Assembly (NCBI GenBank): GCA_945862295.1
Contig: CAMAXT010000010.1
Location: forward strand, 1-51,616
DNA length: 51,616 nt
Direction of reading: 5' to 3'
Source of the DNA: Pseudobacteriovorax antillogorgiicola
Lineage (GTDB): Bacteria > Bdellovibrionota_B > Oligoflexia > Oligoflexales > CAIYRB01
The stretch's first letter is position 1. Each line of letters opens with the position of its first letter. Under the pieces are notes generated by a model. That model made no database searches, was not told the DNA's origin, and saw nothing but the letters and a program-made list of their open reading frames with translations. Below are positions 33,084 through 42,287 of this stretch, one piece after another. Position numbers and translations under genes: made by a program.

Positions 33084-34883
33084 TCACATATGTCCAAGGT
33101 CATCTGTCTGCGTATTTGCAATGGCTTCTTCCAACGAAGTGAGACCAGCGACAACTTTTTGCATCGCTGAATCGCGCAGAGTTTTCATACCGCGTTCGAT
33201 CGACTTCTTTTTAATTTTGTTAGAATCTTGTGATGCCATCAGTGTTTCACGGATCTCATCGTCAAGGATCATCAGCTCGTGGATACCCATTCGGCCGTTG
33301 TAACCGATACCGCGGCACTCTTCGCAACCATCGCCAGCACGGTAGATCTTCTTACCTGCTAGATCTTCGCGGTTCATGTTCATGAGCTTTAACTCGCCGT
33401 CGAGAGGATCATACTGCTCTCGACAATTTGTACAGAGTTTACGAACAAGGCGTGTCGCCATAATTCCAAGTACTGACGTCGAAACCTGGAACGGCTGAAT
33501 ACCCAAGTCAAGAAAGCGTGTCACTGTTGAAGACGTATCGTTGGTGTGGAGTGTTGAGAACACTAAGTGACCAGTCATTGATGACTGAATCGCAATACCA
33601 GCAGTCTCGCCGTCTCTAATCTCACCGATCATGATAACGTCCGGATCCTGACGGAGTATCGATCTCAAACCTTCCATGAAGGTTAGACCAATTTTTTCTT
33701 TTACTTCAACCTGACCAACACCAGCCAACTGGTATTCGACCGGATCTTCAATCGTCACGATGTTGATATCAGTCGTATTGATATGCATTAAGGATGCATA
33801 GAGGAGCGTCGTTTTACCAGAACCCGTCGGACCCGTTACAAGAACGATGCCGTGCGACTGTTCGATAAGGTGCACCCACTGCTCGTAAATCTCTTGCGAA
33901 AGACCCATGTCTACCAAGCGTTTTGCACCAGAAGATTTATCAAGAAGACGCATCACGATACGTTCACCGTGTGACGTAGGAAGTACCGACAAACGTACGT
34001 CGATATCTTTCCCGGCAACGCGGAAACTAATACGACCATCTTGCGGAACGCGTTTTTCTGCGATGTTTAATTTACCGATAATCTTAATACGGGTTGCCAT
34101 TGTACTTGCGTGGCGACGAGGCACCTGCATTTTATCTTGAAGCGTTCCGTCGATACGGAAGCGCACCATGATTTCGTTTTCATATGGTTCGATGTGAATA
34201 TCCGAAGCACGTTCTTTTACTGCTCTTGCTAACAATCCGTTAACGAGGCGGATGATCGGCTTCTCGTCATCTGTCGATTCGAGAAGGTCGCGCGTTTCCT
34301 CCAAGTCATCGTCAGCCCCGAGTTCAGGCTGATTCAGGTCGTCTAGGACTTTTTGCGACGCATCGTTCGAGCGTTCGTAAACCCTGTTGATGCTGTTTTC
34401 AATCACGGCAGGTGGGCTGACAATCATATTGATGTTAGTCGACAGAATAAGTCTTAAATCGTCGAGTGGAAAAATATTGAGCGGGTCAGCTACAGCTACG
34501 GTGACGTTAAAATCATCGCGGGCTACCGGCAGGATTTTATTATCGCGGCAAAACTGAATTGGAATGCTATCGACCAATGAAGGGTCAATGTCATTTACCG
34601 GCAGTCGTGCGTAGTAAGGAAGATCTAGCTGATAGGCCAATGCGCGCAGCATATCTTCTTCGGTGATCAGATCGTTTTCGACCAAAATCTCACCGATCTT
34701 ACCCTTGGTTTCCTCTTGCTGGGCCAACGCCGAATGCAGCGCTTCTTCGCTGAGTGCATTAGATTCAACAAGAATCTGTCCGAGGGTTTTCCGCTGCAAT
34801 TTGCGAAAAGAAACCGTTGGTAGATTACTCCACTTCGGGGATTCACCTTCGGGTGGCGGATCTTTAATTTCTGAGTCGCTCAT
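33084..34883 (-). CDS. gspE: Type II secretion ATPase GspE
   Basis: The N-terminal T2SSE_N region holds two MshEN-like repeats (LGQILVESNALSEEAL and IGEILVENDLITEEDM) that in related proteins bind c-di-GMP or GspL. The ATPase core has Walker A GPTGSGKTT at about 351-359, Asp box and Walker B VIMIGEIRDGETA, and His box HLVFSTLHTND. A zinc-binding CxxC...CxxC insert (CTNCREQ, then CEECRGIGYNGR) follows. The enzyme powers pseudopilus assembly from the cytoplasm. I chose the ATG at 34883, with GGAAGG upstream; a GTG four codons earlier overlaps that site. Confidence 0.96.
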   Translation of the reverse strand: MSDSEIKDPPPEGESPKWSNLPTVSFRKLQRKTLGQILVESNALSEEALHSALAQQEETKGKIGEILVENDLITEEDMLRALAYQLDLPYYARLPVNDIDPSLVDSIPIQFCRDNKILPVARDDFNVTVAVADPLNIFPLDDLRLILSTNINMIVSPPAVIENSINRVYERSNDASQKVLDDLNQPELGADDDLEETRDLLESTDDEKPIIRLVNGLLARAVKERASDIHIEPYENEIMVRFRIDGTLQDKMQVPRRHASTMATRIKIIGKLNIAEKRVPQDGRISFRVAGKDIDVRLSVLPTSHGERIVMRLLDKSSGAKRLVDMGLSQEIYEQWVHLIEQSHGIVLVTGPTGSGKTTLLYASLMHINTTDINIVTIEDPVEYQLAGVGQVEVKEKIGLTFMEGLRSILRQDPDVIMIGEIRDGETAGIAIQSSMTGHLVFSTLHTNDTSSTVTRFLDLGIQPFQVSTSVLGIMATRLVRKLCTNCREQYDPLDGELKLMNMNREDLAGKKIYRAGDGCEECRGIGYNGRMGIHELMILDDEIRETLMASQDSNKIKKKSIERGMKTLRDSAMQKVVAGLTSLEEAIANTQTDDLGHM

Positions 34884-34950
34884 AGTACCTTCCACTCAGG
34901 AAAAACGGCAACTGCGCGGGAGATCCGCGCGAGTAACATACTTTGATTTT

Positions 34951-37524
34951 TTAACCGTCATCGCCAACAGGAGGTTCAGGCTCCGGCGGAGGATCCATCG
35001 GAGGTGGTGGTTCGCCACCCATATCTCCACCTCCCATACCGCCACCGCCGTCACCGCCAGCGCCGTTGCCACCTTCACCACTGAGTGGAACATAGATCGC
35101 ACTCTCATCTGGTGACTTTGCTTCACCGTTAGGTGGTGCGATGGCTTTTGAAGGGCCGCCACCAGGACCGGTGCTTTGATACATCTGATTTAGAAGCTCT
35201 TCTCGGCGCGTTTTCTCAGCCTTATCCTGCTCATCAGGTTTATAAAGGCCGTCATCTCGAGTCGGTAACAAAGCATAGAAGTCATCGTTCACATGGCCAG
35301 AACCGTAGATACTAGCAAGGAACTGATCGCGCTCTTCAACCTTAGATTTGTAGACAGCCGCGAGATCGTCAGCGCCGTGCACAATATGTGGGGTGAGGAA
35401 GATCATCAAGTTTGTTTTTACGGTGCTCATGTTCGAATTTCTAAACAACCAACCAATGATCGGAATATCACCGAGTAAAGGAATCTTCTGGAAGCTTTGG
35501 AACTCAGAAGTCTGAACCAATCCAGAGACTACAACTGTTTGACCATTCTTAACTGTAACGATCTGCTTGGTTTTACGCTTGTTAACTTTCGGTAAACCAG
35601 AGTTTGAATCGATCGTTGCTGAGCTAGACTCAAGATCGATACCGAGTGTGACGTAGTTTGCGTGACTGATGTTTGGCTTGATACCGAGAGTCAAATCCAC
35701 GTCTTCTTTTTCGACTTTATTCACCACCGCACCAGTTTGTGGAGATAGTTCTGAAGACCTAAAGAATAACTTCTCACCGACGACGATTTGTGCTTCTTCG
35801 TTATTCGAAGTCAAAATGTGAGGTGATGAAAGGATCCGAGTATTACCATCGTTTTTGATCATGCGGATCAAAGCACCTGGTTTAAATTTACCGAGACCAG
35901 CGATTTCAACTTCTTTACCAGACAAGATACCCACGGTTAGATCTTCAGCAAAAACACCGGCGACTTTTTCAGTCTGTGCAGAGTTTGCTGTTGTGCCACC
36001 GGCTGCCTGCGAAGCAATAAGCGGTCCGAGGGGTGCCGCTTGCCAAGTCGTAGCGATATTCGTGTCGTTTGGTCCACCGCGGCCAGCGAAGATCGCTGTG
36101 CCAAATTTGAATCCACTGTCCATGTTGATATCAAGAATGTCAGCTTCAACAAAAACCTGTGACCGACGTAAGTCCAATTTTCTAATTAAAGAATTGATCG
36201 TCTGATAAGCCGCGTGGCTACCAGTGATGATCAGTGAGTTCGAGGACTCATCCGGAGCAATCTTAACATCACCACCGAGGTCAGCGACACTTAGTGGTTC
36301 TGGACTAGATACTGCACCTGGCGCGCCGGGAGCGACGCGGCCAACTGGTGGACGCCGCGCTGGTGAGGTCGGCCTCGCGTTCGATGAGCCTGTCGCTAGT
36401 GCTGAAAGCGTCGAAGACAATTTTTTAGCGTCTGCGTAATCAAGAGGGCGAACATGAATGGTCGACTGCCGCGTTGGATCGTCGAGCTGAACATCAAAGC
36501 GTTTTACAAGAGCTTTAACATCAGTAATGGTACGCGGAGGGCCGTAAATGATGACCGAGTTTGTGCGTTCATCCGTCATGATCTTATAGCTGCTGTAGCC
36601 GCCGGTGGTTGCACCCTTAGCGGCTGCAGACGTTGTCTTAAAGATCTCGGTGACGCGCTCAGCGATGCTTTTTGCTTCAGCAAAACGAATCGGAACAATT
36701 GCGACCTGTGCCTGCTGACCTTGAACATCGAGTAGTTCCAAGATGTCTAAAACGCGGCGGACTTTATAACCAGAGTCACTAATGATCAAAGTGTTCGTTG
36801 GAGGATAAGCAATCATTGAGTTCGAAGAAACGATTCGAGACAAAGTCGACTGAATCTCTTTTGCATCGATGTATTTCAGAGGAACGATCTGCGTGATGAT
36901 CTCATCAGTCATCGGTGTCCAGCTAGAACCTAAGAAAGTTTTTAGGTTGCCTTTTACCGCTGTTCGTACTGGCATGATCTTGATGACTTTACCTGTTTCA
37001 ACTGTCGTCAAACCCAAGATGTTAAGGGCAGACAAGAACGCTTGGTACGCTTCCTCTTTCGTCACCTTTCTTGGAGAAATAATCTGAACTTTACCGTTAA
37101 CGTTTCTATCCAAGATAACGTTTTTTCCGGTCCAAAGAGCGACCGCTTTGATAATGTCTTTGATCTCGGTCGGCTCTGGAAAGTCGATGTTAACAAGTTC
37201 TTGACCGGCAGGGACCGCTGCCGCCCCTTTTCCAGGTTGGATCTTGATCGTCGCTGTTCCCGGTGCCGCAGTCGTTCCGCCAGATGACGGACCAGTTGAT
37301 GGGGCTGGATCAACACCTGGTTCCGGTGGCGGTGGTGGTTCTTCCACTACCGGTGGCGGCTCTTCCATCGGCGGCTCTGGAGCCTCGACTTCTTCCGGTG
37401 GTGGTGGTGGCGGCTCATCTTGAGCAAACAACCGAGAGCTGCTGGTAAGTCCAAGAGTTATCAAAAGCAACGACCCTAGGCCACATGACAACCATGTTCC
37501 AGCGCTTTTCCTACAAATTAACAT
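34951..37524 (-). CDS. gspD: Type II secretion outer-membrane secretin GspD with Pro/Gly-rich ends
   Basis: A signal peptide (cleavage near residue 34, LFAQ) is followed by a stretch of about 60 residues dominated by Pro and Glu. Next come the N0 domain (VNIDFPEPTEIKDIIKAVAL), repeated N1-N3 domains (for example IVPLKYIDAKEIQSTLSRIV and IVPIRFAEAKSIAERVTEIF) and the secretin core, with VGEKLFFRSSEL and the gate GLVQTSEFQSFQKIPLLGDI. Beyond residue 760 the tail becomes Gly-rich (GGNGAGGDGGGGMGGG), then Pro-rich to the end. Total length is 857 aa against about 650-700 usual. The tails are atypical and replace the usual pilotin-binding S-domain. It forms the outer-membrane channel. Confidence 0.94.
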   Translation of the reverse strand: MLICRKSAGTWLSCGLGSLLLITLGLTSSSRLFAQDEPPPPPPEEVEAPEPPMEEPPPVVEEPPPPPEPGVDPAPSTGPSSGGTTAAPGTATIKIQPGKGAAAVPAGQELVNIDFPEPTEIKDIIKAVALWTGKNVILDRNVNGKVQIISPRKVTKEEAYQAFLSALNILGLTTVETGKVIKIMPVRTAVKGNLKTFLGSSWTPMTDEIITQIVPLKYIDAKEIQSTLSRIVSSNSMIAYPPTNTLIISDSGYKVRRVLDILELLDVQGQQAQVAIVPIRFAEAKSIAERVTEIFKTTSAAAKGATTGGYSSYKIMTDERTNSVIIYGPPRTITDVKALVKRFDVQLDDPTRQSTIHVRPLDYADAKKLSSTLSALATGSSNARPTSPARRPPVGRVAPGAPGAVSSPEPLSVADLGGDVKIAPDESSNSLIITGSHAAYQTINSLIRKLDLRRSQVFVEADILDINMDSGFKFGTAIFAGRGGPNDTNIATTWQAAPLGPLIASQAAGGTTANSAQTEKVAGVFAEDLTVGILSGKEVEIAGLGKFKPGALIRMIKNDGNTRILSSPHILTSNNEEAQIVVGEKLFFRSSELSPQTGAVVNKVEKEDVDLTLGIKPNISHANYVTLGIDLESSSATIDSNSGLPKVNKRKTKQIVTVKNGQTVVVSGLVQTSEFQSFQKIPLLGDIPIIGWLFRNSNMSTVKTNLMIFLTPHIVHGADDLAAVYKSKVEERDQFLASIYGSGHVNDDFYALLPTRDDGLYKPDEQDKAEKTRREELLNQMYQSTGPGGGPSKAIAPPNGEAKSPDESAIYVPLSGEGGNGAGGDGGGGMGGGDMGGEPPPPMDPPPEPEPPVGDDG

Positions 37525-37557
37525 CAGCGTCTCTCCGTAATAAAAATACCTAGCGGG

Positions 37558-38586
37558 TCACTTGATGCGGCACGTGATCGTCATTGGCGCACCACGTCTT
37601 AAAATTAAAATCCGAACTTCTTTTTCGTCCTGAAATGCTTGATATAAAGTAAAGCCTTGTTCCGGCTGCTTTAGACTTGTTTCGTTAACCTGTGTGATGA
37701 TGTCACCATTTTGCAATCCCGTTTTACCTAGCATACTGCTTTGATCGATTGCGAAAATCTTGAAACCATTCATCTGGTTTTCTGTCGTATTGGGAACGAG
37801 ACGTGCCTTTTGTATTATTATACTGAATCCTGGGCCGAGTTCATCTCTGACGAAGTTTTCTTCAAATGAGCAATCACTGTTGCCTGGTGGTTGCTCAGGT
37901 TGTGTACCTTCAGCAACCTTAGCGCCGTCTGGATTGGAAGTTGGTGAGATGTTAGGAAATCCATCGGTTTCCTGTTTTTGTACATAACCGGCAAGTTCCA
38001 AACATTCCTTTACTCCGGCATTGTTAAGAATGACCTTATTCCGTTCAATCTTAACAATCGATGCTTGGTCAAAGCCGACGATATTGTCACCAACTTTATA
38101 AACGTCGCTTTCGCTGTAGCCAGACTCCTGCATTGTTGCGATCGAAGGTCCACCCTCACCCATATAGATCGTTCCAACCAGCGCGACATTTACAGATGCT
38201 TTGTTACACGGTGCGTTCATATCAAAGTCTGTTTTCTTTGTATCAGCTTTTGAGTCTGCGGCAGCTTCGTTAGGAAACTCACCAGTGGAGTTAAACAAGT
38301 TGCGTTCTTTTACTGATTTCTCAATATCACGGTAGTTGTTTGACACTGCAAAATTCACGTTCGAACTGGCTTCATTTTTAACCGACATCCGGTTGAACGC
38401 CTGCATCGCTTTGCCCATCATGCCAGACATGAGGTAACCGCTGAGCGTTGACGCACAGATATAAGAGCCGGCTAAGACCAAGGCCACGATCGCAAGCGAA
38501 CGGGTAAGTCCAGTCAACTTCTCCTTAGATACATTAAGGAGACTCGCCAATCTTTCTAAATCAAGGCCCAAAAAACACTCCGGCAA
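37558..38586 (-). CDS. gspC: GspC-like protein, second tandem copy
   Basis: The 342-aa protein has a cytoplasmic N-terminus, one membrane helix (about residues 28-52), a GspC homology region (NVALVGTIYMGEGGPSIATM, then DNIVGFDQASIVKIERNKVILNN) and a C-terminal PDZ domain (GFKIFAIDQSSMLGKTGLQNGDIITQVNETSLKQPEQGF). GspC connects the inner-membrane platform to the GspD N0 domain and helps choose substrates. The gene starts three bases after the first gspC copy and runs 33 bases into gspD. The two copies share domain order but differ clearly in sequence, most in the linker between HR and PDZ, where this one carries Gln/Pro-rich text and three Cys. Confidence 0.88.
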   Translation of the reverse strand: MPECFLGLDLERLASLLNVSKEKLTGLTRSLAIVALVLAGSYICASTLSGYLMSGMMGKAMQAFNRMSVKNEASSNVNFAVSNNYRDIEKSVKERNLFNSTGEFPNEAAADSKADTKKTDFDMNAPCNKASVNVALVGTIYMGEGGPSIATMQESGYSESDVYKVGDNIVGFDQASIVKIERNKVILNNAGVKECLELAGYVQKQETDGFPNISPTSNPDGAKVAEGTQPEQPPGNSDCSFEENFVRDELGPGFSIIIQKARLVPNTTENQMNGFKIFAIDQSSMLGKTGLQNGDIITQVNETSLKQPEQGFTLYQAFQDEKEVRILILRRGAPMTITCRIK

Positions 38587-38589
38587 ATT

Positions 38590-39561
38590 TTAGCGGATGT
38601 TCAAAAGAAACTTCTGAGGACTGCCCCCGCGGTTGATGCGCAACTCAACTTCACTTTCATTGCGTAACGACTGCAGCAATTTGATGGCCTGCGAGGTATC
38701 AGTTAAAGGAATGCCGTTGATCTCTTCGACAATGTCATCGTTTTGTAAACCAGCTTTTTCGTAGATCGAATCTTTTCTCACCCTGGTTAAAACGAACCCT
38801 TTGAGTTCGCCATCAACGATGTTTGGACTAGCTTTGGCGTCTTGTAACACTTTGGTGAAATCTGTCGACAGCAGCTTGTTACGGTAAGCCTGCGTCATAG
38901 ACATCTCACGCTCTTTCCGTTCGAAGCCTTCTTCTTTATAGGAAGACGGTGGCGGATCGGTTGCCAAAGGTGCAACGCCGGCTGCAACTGTTGGCGCTGC
39001 TTTCTTGCGCCGCTTGCTACGAGTCAATTGCTGTTGGTCTACTTCGATAAACTCAAGCCTGCCATTATTATCGATAATAATGCGTTCTTTATGGATTTCT
39101 TTGATGATCGCATCTTTTGCTAGCGAATCAGCAACCATAAAACTATTGATCGTGCGCTTGGTTGTATTTTCAACAAGAGCGATGCCACTGAATGGATCAC
39201 CACCATAAATAGTTCCAACTAATTTTACCGGCAAATCACTTTTGACAACTTCGGTAACCTGCTCTTGTTGTTTCGTGGCCGTTTCGGTCTTATCACCGAT
39301 CGCACCTTCCGAATTAAAAATATTTCGGCGCACGATACTATCAACGCTACCCTGGTTAAGGCTGGCTGTTGGATTTGGAATGGTAATAGAACTAGAAGCA
39401 GCTGAACTCTTGAAGAGACTTTTTTCCTCGGCCGGCATCAGCATTTGGCTAACTACAGTCGACAGAATAGTCGAGAGTAAAAAGGCGCACGCTACCACCG
39501 CGAGACCAGTCTTCCATGGCCAGTCGCTCACTTTGCCAAGCACTTTGGAGAAATCCACCAT
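38590..39561 (-). CDS. gspC: GspC-like protein, first tandem copy
   Basis: The 323-aa protein has an N-terminal membrane helix (about residues 18-38), the HR domain (VKLVGTIYGGDPFSGIALVEN, then IIKEIHKERIIIDNNGRLEFI) and a PDZ domain at about 230-320 (FVLTRVRKDSIYEKAGLQNDDIVEEINGIPLTD). A basic linker (RSKRRKKAAP) joins them. It is the canonical GspC position, preceded by aroK (31 bases after its stop). The second copy follows at once. I infer an ancient duplication that may give two GspC-GspD docking options. Confidence 0.9.
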   Translation of the reverse strand: MVDFSKVLGKVSDWPWKTGLAVVACAFLLSTILSTVVSQMLMPAEEKSLFKSSAASSSITIPNPTASLNQGSVDSIVRRNIFNSEGAIGDKTETATKQQEQVTEVVKSDLPVKLVGTIYGGDPFSGIALVENTTKRTINSFMVADSLAKDAIIKEIHKERIIIDNNGRLEFIEVDQQQLTRSKRRKKAAPTVAAGVAPLATDPPPSSYKEEGFERKEREMSMTQAYRNKLLSTDFTKVLQDAKASPNIVDGELKGFVLTRVRKDSIYEKAGLQNDDIVEEINGIPLTDTSQAIKLLQSLRNESEVELRINRGGSPQKFLLNIR

Positions 39562-39592
39562 GATTTCCCGTTCGCTCCAATTTTCAAATCAT

Positions 39593-40261
39593 TTAAAGGA
39601 TCTGCCACTTGTCGAATGGCTTTTGTTCCACAGAGATCTTAAGTACACCTTCTTTGATGAGAGTATCCAAAAGCAGCCTTGCTGTTGAATCAGGTGTCGA
39701 GAACCGGTCGCTGATAACACAATGAGCCTGTTTATAGCGGCCAACGCGGTTGCCTGTTAATGCTGCTATTCTCTCACTCAGCAACTTGTGCCTAGTTTCA
39801 AGGTCTTGATGGTTCGCTAGCTCTGCGAGTAAAGGCCGCGCCTTCAGTTGCTCCAGATTAGCGGCAAGGCGGCGGGCGATCTCATCTGATGGCGGATTGA
39901 GCCAGACGATCGTCCCCATGGAAAGAATTGTTTCCCAGGTATCATCATCACTGACTGTTCCACCGCCCAATGCCACCACGTGATTACGAAGGCCGGAAAA
40001 GCGTTTCAAAGTTGAACGCTCCAAGTCACGAAAAAGTGACTCGCCTTTTTCTTCGAAAATCATATGTACAGATTTTTTTTGTTCGAGTTCAATCGTCGCA
40101 TCAAGATCGAAAAATCCGTAGCCGAGAAGTTTAGCTGCAAGCCAGCCAACGGTGGATTTTCCAGAGCCCATCGCTCCGATTAAGATGATGTTTGAGCCGA
40201 GATCTGGTGCGTCTTGTTCTCTGCGCGGATGTTCTTGTTCTAACCCTGTATCAGCGTCCAC
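39593..40261 (-). CDS. aroK: Shikimate kinase
   Basis: The P-loop IILIGAMGSGKSTVG lies near the N-terminus, followed by the shikimate-binding FFDLDATIELEQ, then EKGESLFRDLE with its Arg, and VALGGGTV. The lid Arg lies in LKARPLLAE. These are the AroK signatures in order. The enzyme phosphorylates shikimate to shikimate-3-phosphate using ATP. At about 222 aa it is longer than usual (about 170-190), with extra residues at both ends. I prefer the GTG at 40261, with GGAAG eight bases upstream; a TTG at 40276 is possible. The gene leads directly into gspC1. Confidence 0.93.
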   Translation of the reverse strand: MDADTGLEQEHPRREQDAPDLGSNIILIGAMGSGKSTVGWLAAKLLGYGFFDLDATIELEQKKSVHMIFEEKGESLFRDLERSTLKRFSGLRNHVVALGGGTVSDDDTWETILSMGTIVWLNPPSDEIARRLAANLEQLKARPLLAELANHQDLETRHKLLSERIAALTGNRVGRYKQAHCVISDRFSTPDSTARLLLDTLIKEGVLKISVEQKPFDKWQIL

Positions 40262-40285
40262 AGTTATCACTTCCAACTAGTCAGT

Positions 40286-40476
40286 TTATCTACGGGGAAA
40301 TCTGAATGCGCCAGCGGTATCACCTAAGATATTTGTCAGCTCATAGACGAAATCCAGAAAGGCATCGTCCACGTTCTTATTGTAGAAGTAAAACCGTCAG
40401 CATCCAAATTAAGGAAATCCCAAAGCTTCCAAAACCTTGCCTGGCGATTATCACATGTGAGTTTTGTAACTGCCAT
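40286..40476 (-). pseudogene. Small frameshifted gene upstream of aroK
   Basis: On the minus strand an ATG at 40476 starts MAVTKLTCDNRQARFWKLWD, continuing to DFLNLDADG. The sense then seems to pass to the -1 frame at GGTTTTAC near 40395. That frame gives FYFYNKNVDDAFLDFVYELT and ends NILGDTAGAFRFPRR with TAA at 40286. Both halves have coding-like composition, and the stop is 10-25 bases before the aroK start, as in an operon. I read this as a protein of about 64 aa broken by one indel, or much less likely a programmed -1 shift. No Shine-Dalgarno is evident and I do not recognise the family. Otherwise the gap of 302 bases before the crotonase gene holds nothing I can name. Confidence 0.4.
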
Positions 40477-40578
40477 AATAAATTATTGATATTTCGGAAT
40501 ATTTGAGCAACTACTCTAAGAGATTTACCCATTTCACGCTATAAACTCTGTTTTAAGCACCGCCAGGCGAAGGATCCT

Positions 40579-41376
40579 ATGCTGCAAATCACAAGACAAA
40601 AGAGTCACGAACTTTGGACGATCTCGTCACCAACAAGGGGAAATGGCCTTGGGACGACTCTGGCGAAGCTTATTTTTTCCGCTGCTCAAGATTCGAGCAG
40701 TGAAGGCCCGCTCGTTATTACGGCAAAGCCGATCACTACCAGTAAAGGTCAGATCTGGGTTGCAGGCGGTGATCTCATCGAACTCTCTACAATAGAATCA
40801 AAATCGGCAGGCCGCTCCTACGCCGAACTTATGAGCAAGGCGTTTCTCGCGTTGCATGAATCAAAACGTATGATTATCACAGCCGTAGATGGTGCAGCGA
40901 TCGGTGGCGGTGCAGAACTCGCCTTGGTTGGAGATGTTAGGCTCGCAACTCAGGAGTCGAGCTTCGAATTCAAACAACTCAAAGCGGGACTTGCAACTGG
41001 TTACGGCAGTGCACGCCGCCTTGTCGATCTTATCGGTCTAGCGCGCAGCGAGCGTCTACTTTATTTATGCGAAACACTCAGCGCGAAAGAAGCTGAAGCG
41101 ATTGGCTTGATTCACCGGGTACTCGTAAATGCAAAAGAGCTGACTACTGAAATCGAAAGCATCTGTAAGCACTTTGCTGAGGTTTCGCCGGAAGGATTAT
41201 CGGCTCAAAAGCAAATGTTTCGCGCCGCTGTTGAGGCGGGTAGTCACAATGCCCGGCAGAAGGAACTCGATTTATTTACCGGCATCTGGGGCAACCCGAA
41301 ACACCAAGAATTTCTCAGCAGCTTCAAAGCCAAAAATTCCTCAGCATCAGGCAGTGGCAAACATGACTCAAAGTAA
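40579..41376 (+). CDS. Enoyl-CoA hydratase/isomerase (crotonase) family protein
   Basis: The crotonase fold is indicated by WVAGGDLIEL (first oxyanion-hole strand) and ITAVDGAAIGGGAELALVGDVRLAT (second oxyanion-hole Gly and a Glu at the place of hydratase Glu144). FEFKQLKAGLATGYGSARRLVDLIGL and LSAKEAEAIGLIHRVL then follow the family order. The residue equivalent to the second catalytic Glu (164 in rat hydratase) appears replaced in the ATGYGSAR loop, so the reaction need not be hydration. Isomerase, decarboxylase or thioesterase activities occur in the family. The length of 265 aa is normal. The ATG has AAGGAT upstream. It overlaps the next gene by 14 bases. Confidence 0.88.
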   Translation: MLQITRQKSHELWTISSPTRGNGLGTTLAKLIFSAAQDSSSEGPLVITAKPITTSKGQIWVAGGDLIELSTIESKSAGRSYAELMSKAFLALHESKRMIITAVDGAAIGGGAELALVGDVRLATQESSFEFKQLKAGLATGYGSARRLVDLIGLARSERLLYLCETLSAKEAEAIGLIHRVLVNAKELTTEIESICKHFAEVSPEGLSAQKQMFRAAVEAGSHNARQKELDLFTGIWGNPKHQEFLSSFKAKNSSASGSGKHDSK

Positions 41377-42232
41377 TGTCGCCCTAGAGATTTTAAAACA
41401 ATCCCCAAGCCTTGCAGGTGGGCCCGTTGTAGCGATAAGCGCTGACACATCTTATGACGATCTTATGGTCTTGCATGCAAATCAAAAACTGCAAGGGCAG
41501 TCGATATGGGTAGTTTTTGGTGAAGACCAAAAACTATTCGTCGGGAAACAAGAAGCAAAACAGCAAAGTTTGAGTGCTTTACTGCCGGAGGGTTTTCAGC
41601 AAACACATTTCGCTTTCTACCGGCAACGCCTTGGAGACAGCAGAGCAGACTTTCCAAGTGTCGATGGCAAGCGAACAGTCTGGATTCCCGTTGATGGATT
41701 TTTCGGTGGAGCATGGCATGACGGTCCGTTAGTGGTAACAGAGAATGGTGGTGCGATTAGTAGCCTCATCCCTACTGGAGCTGAAGCAACACTTCTTCTT
41801 GCGGGCGATGATATTGAAGCTATTGGTATAGATAAAAACGATGCTTTAAACGCTGAAGGTAGTAGTCAGCAGATACTATACCGTGGATGCATTGCAGCGA
41901 CACGCCGCATGCTGCAAGTATGGACCACAGTACCGTTATCCGTTTCAATCATTGATGCGTCGCTTACCACCCTGGTTCAGTTAGCAGTGTTACGAGCTGC
42001 GATGGCGCCAGACCAGCGACTTGCGGTCCAAATAACCAGCGCGGGCAGTGGACAACCGCTATCAAAAGTCGACCCGCGCCTCCGCCGGTTTTGCGAACAC
42101 ACCGGGACCGGCTTGGACAGTTGGAGCGACCCATCATTTGATCTTGAAACTTTTTTCGCGTGGATGAGTCCAAGATGGAGCAACGATTTGCTGACGGTTA
42201 TCAACCGACACGGCAGTGTGATTCCCGGCTAA
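41363..42232 (+). CDS. Hypothetical protein, 289 aa, coupled to the crotonase
   Basis: I do not recognise the family. The protein is soluble, without signal peptide or membrane helix. It begins with MTQSNVALEILKQSPSLAGG and has Gly-rich turns such as PVDGFFGGAWHDGPLVV, then LLLAGDDIEAIGIDKNDAL. A helical part with IAATRRMLQVWTTVPLSVS ends in the acidic SDPSFDLETFFAWMSPRW. The ATG at 41363 overlaps the crotonase stop by 14 bases, so it is translationally coupled and probably works with it. The frame is open further upstream inside the crotonase gene but that part is a shadow. Confidence 0.65.
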   Translation: MTQSNVALEILKQSPSLAGGPVVAISADTSYDDLMVLHANQKLQGQSIWVVFGEDQKLFVGKQEAKQQSLSALLPEGFQQTHFAFYRQRLGDSRADFPSVDGKRTVWIPVDGFFGGAWHDGPLVVTENGGAISSLIPTGAEATLLLAGDDIEAIGIDKNDALNAEGSSQQILYRGCIAATRRMLQVWTTVPLSVSIIDASLTTLVQLAVLRAAMAPDQRLAVQITSAGSGQPLSKVDPRLRRFCEHTGTGLDSWSDPSFDLETFFAWMSPRWSNDLLTVINRHGSVIPG

Positions 42233-42287
42233 TACCTCACCTACCTAACCGCACCGAGGCTTCATCTTAGATTTATATGGGCAAAGT

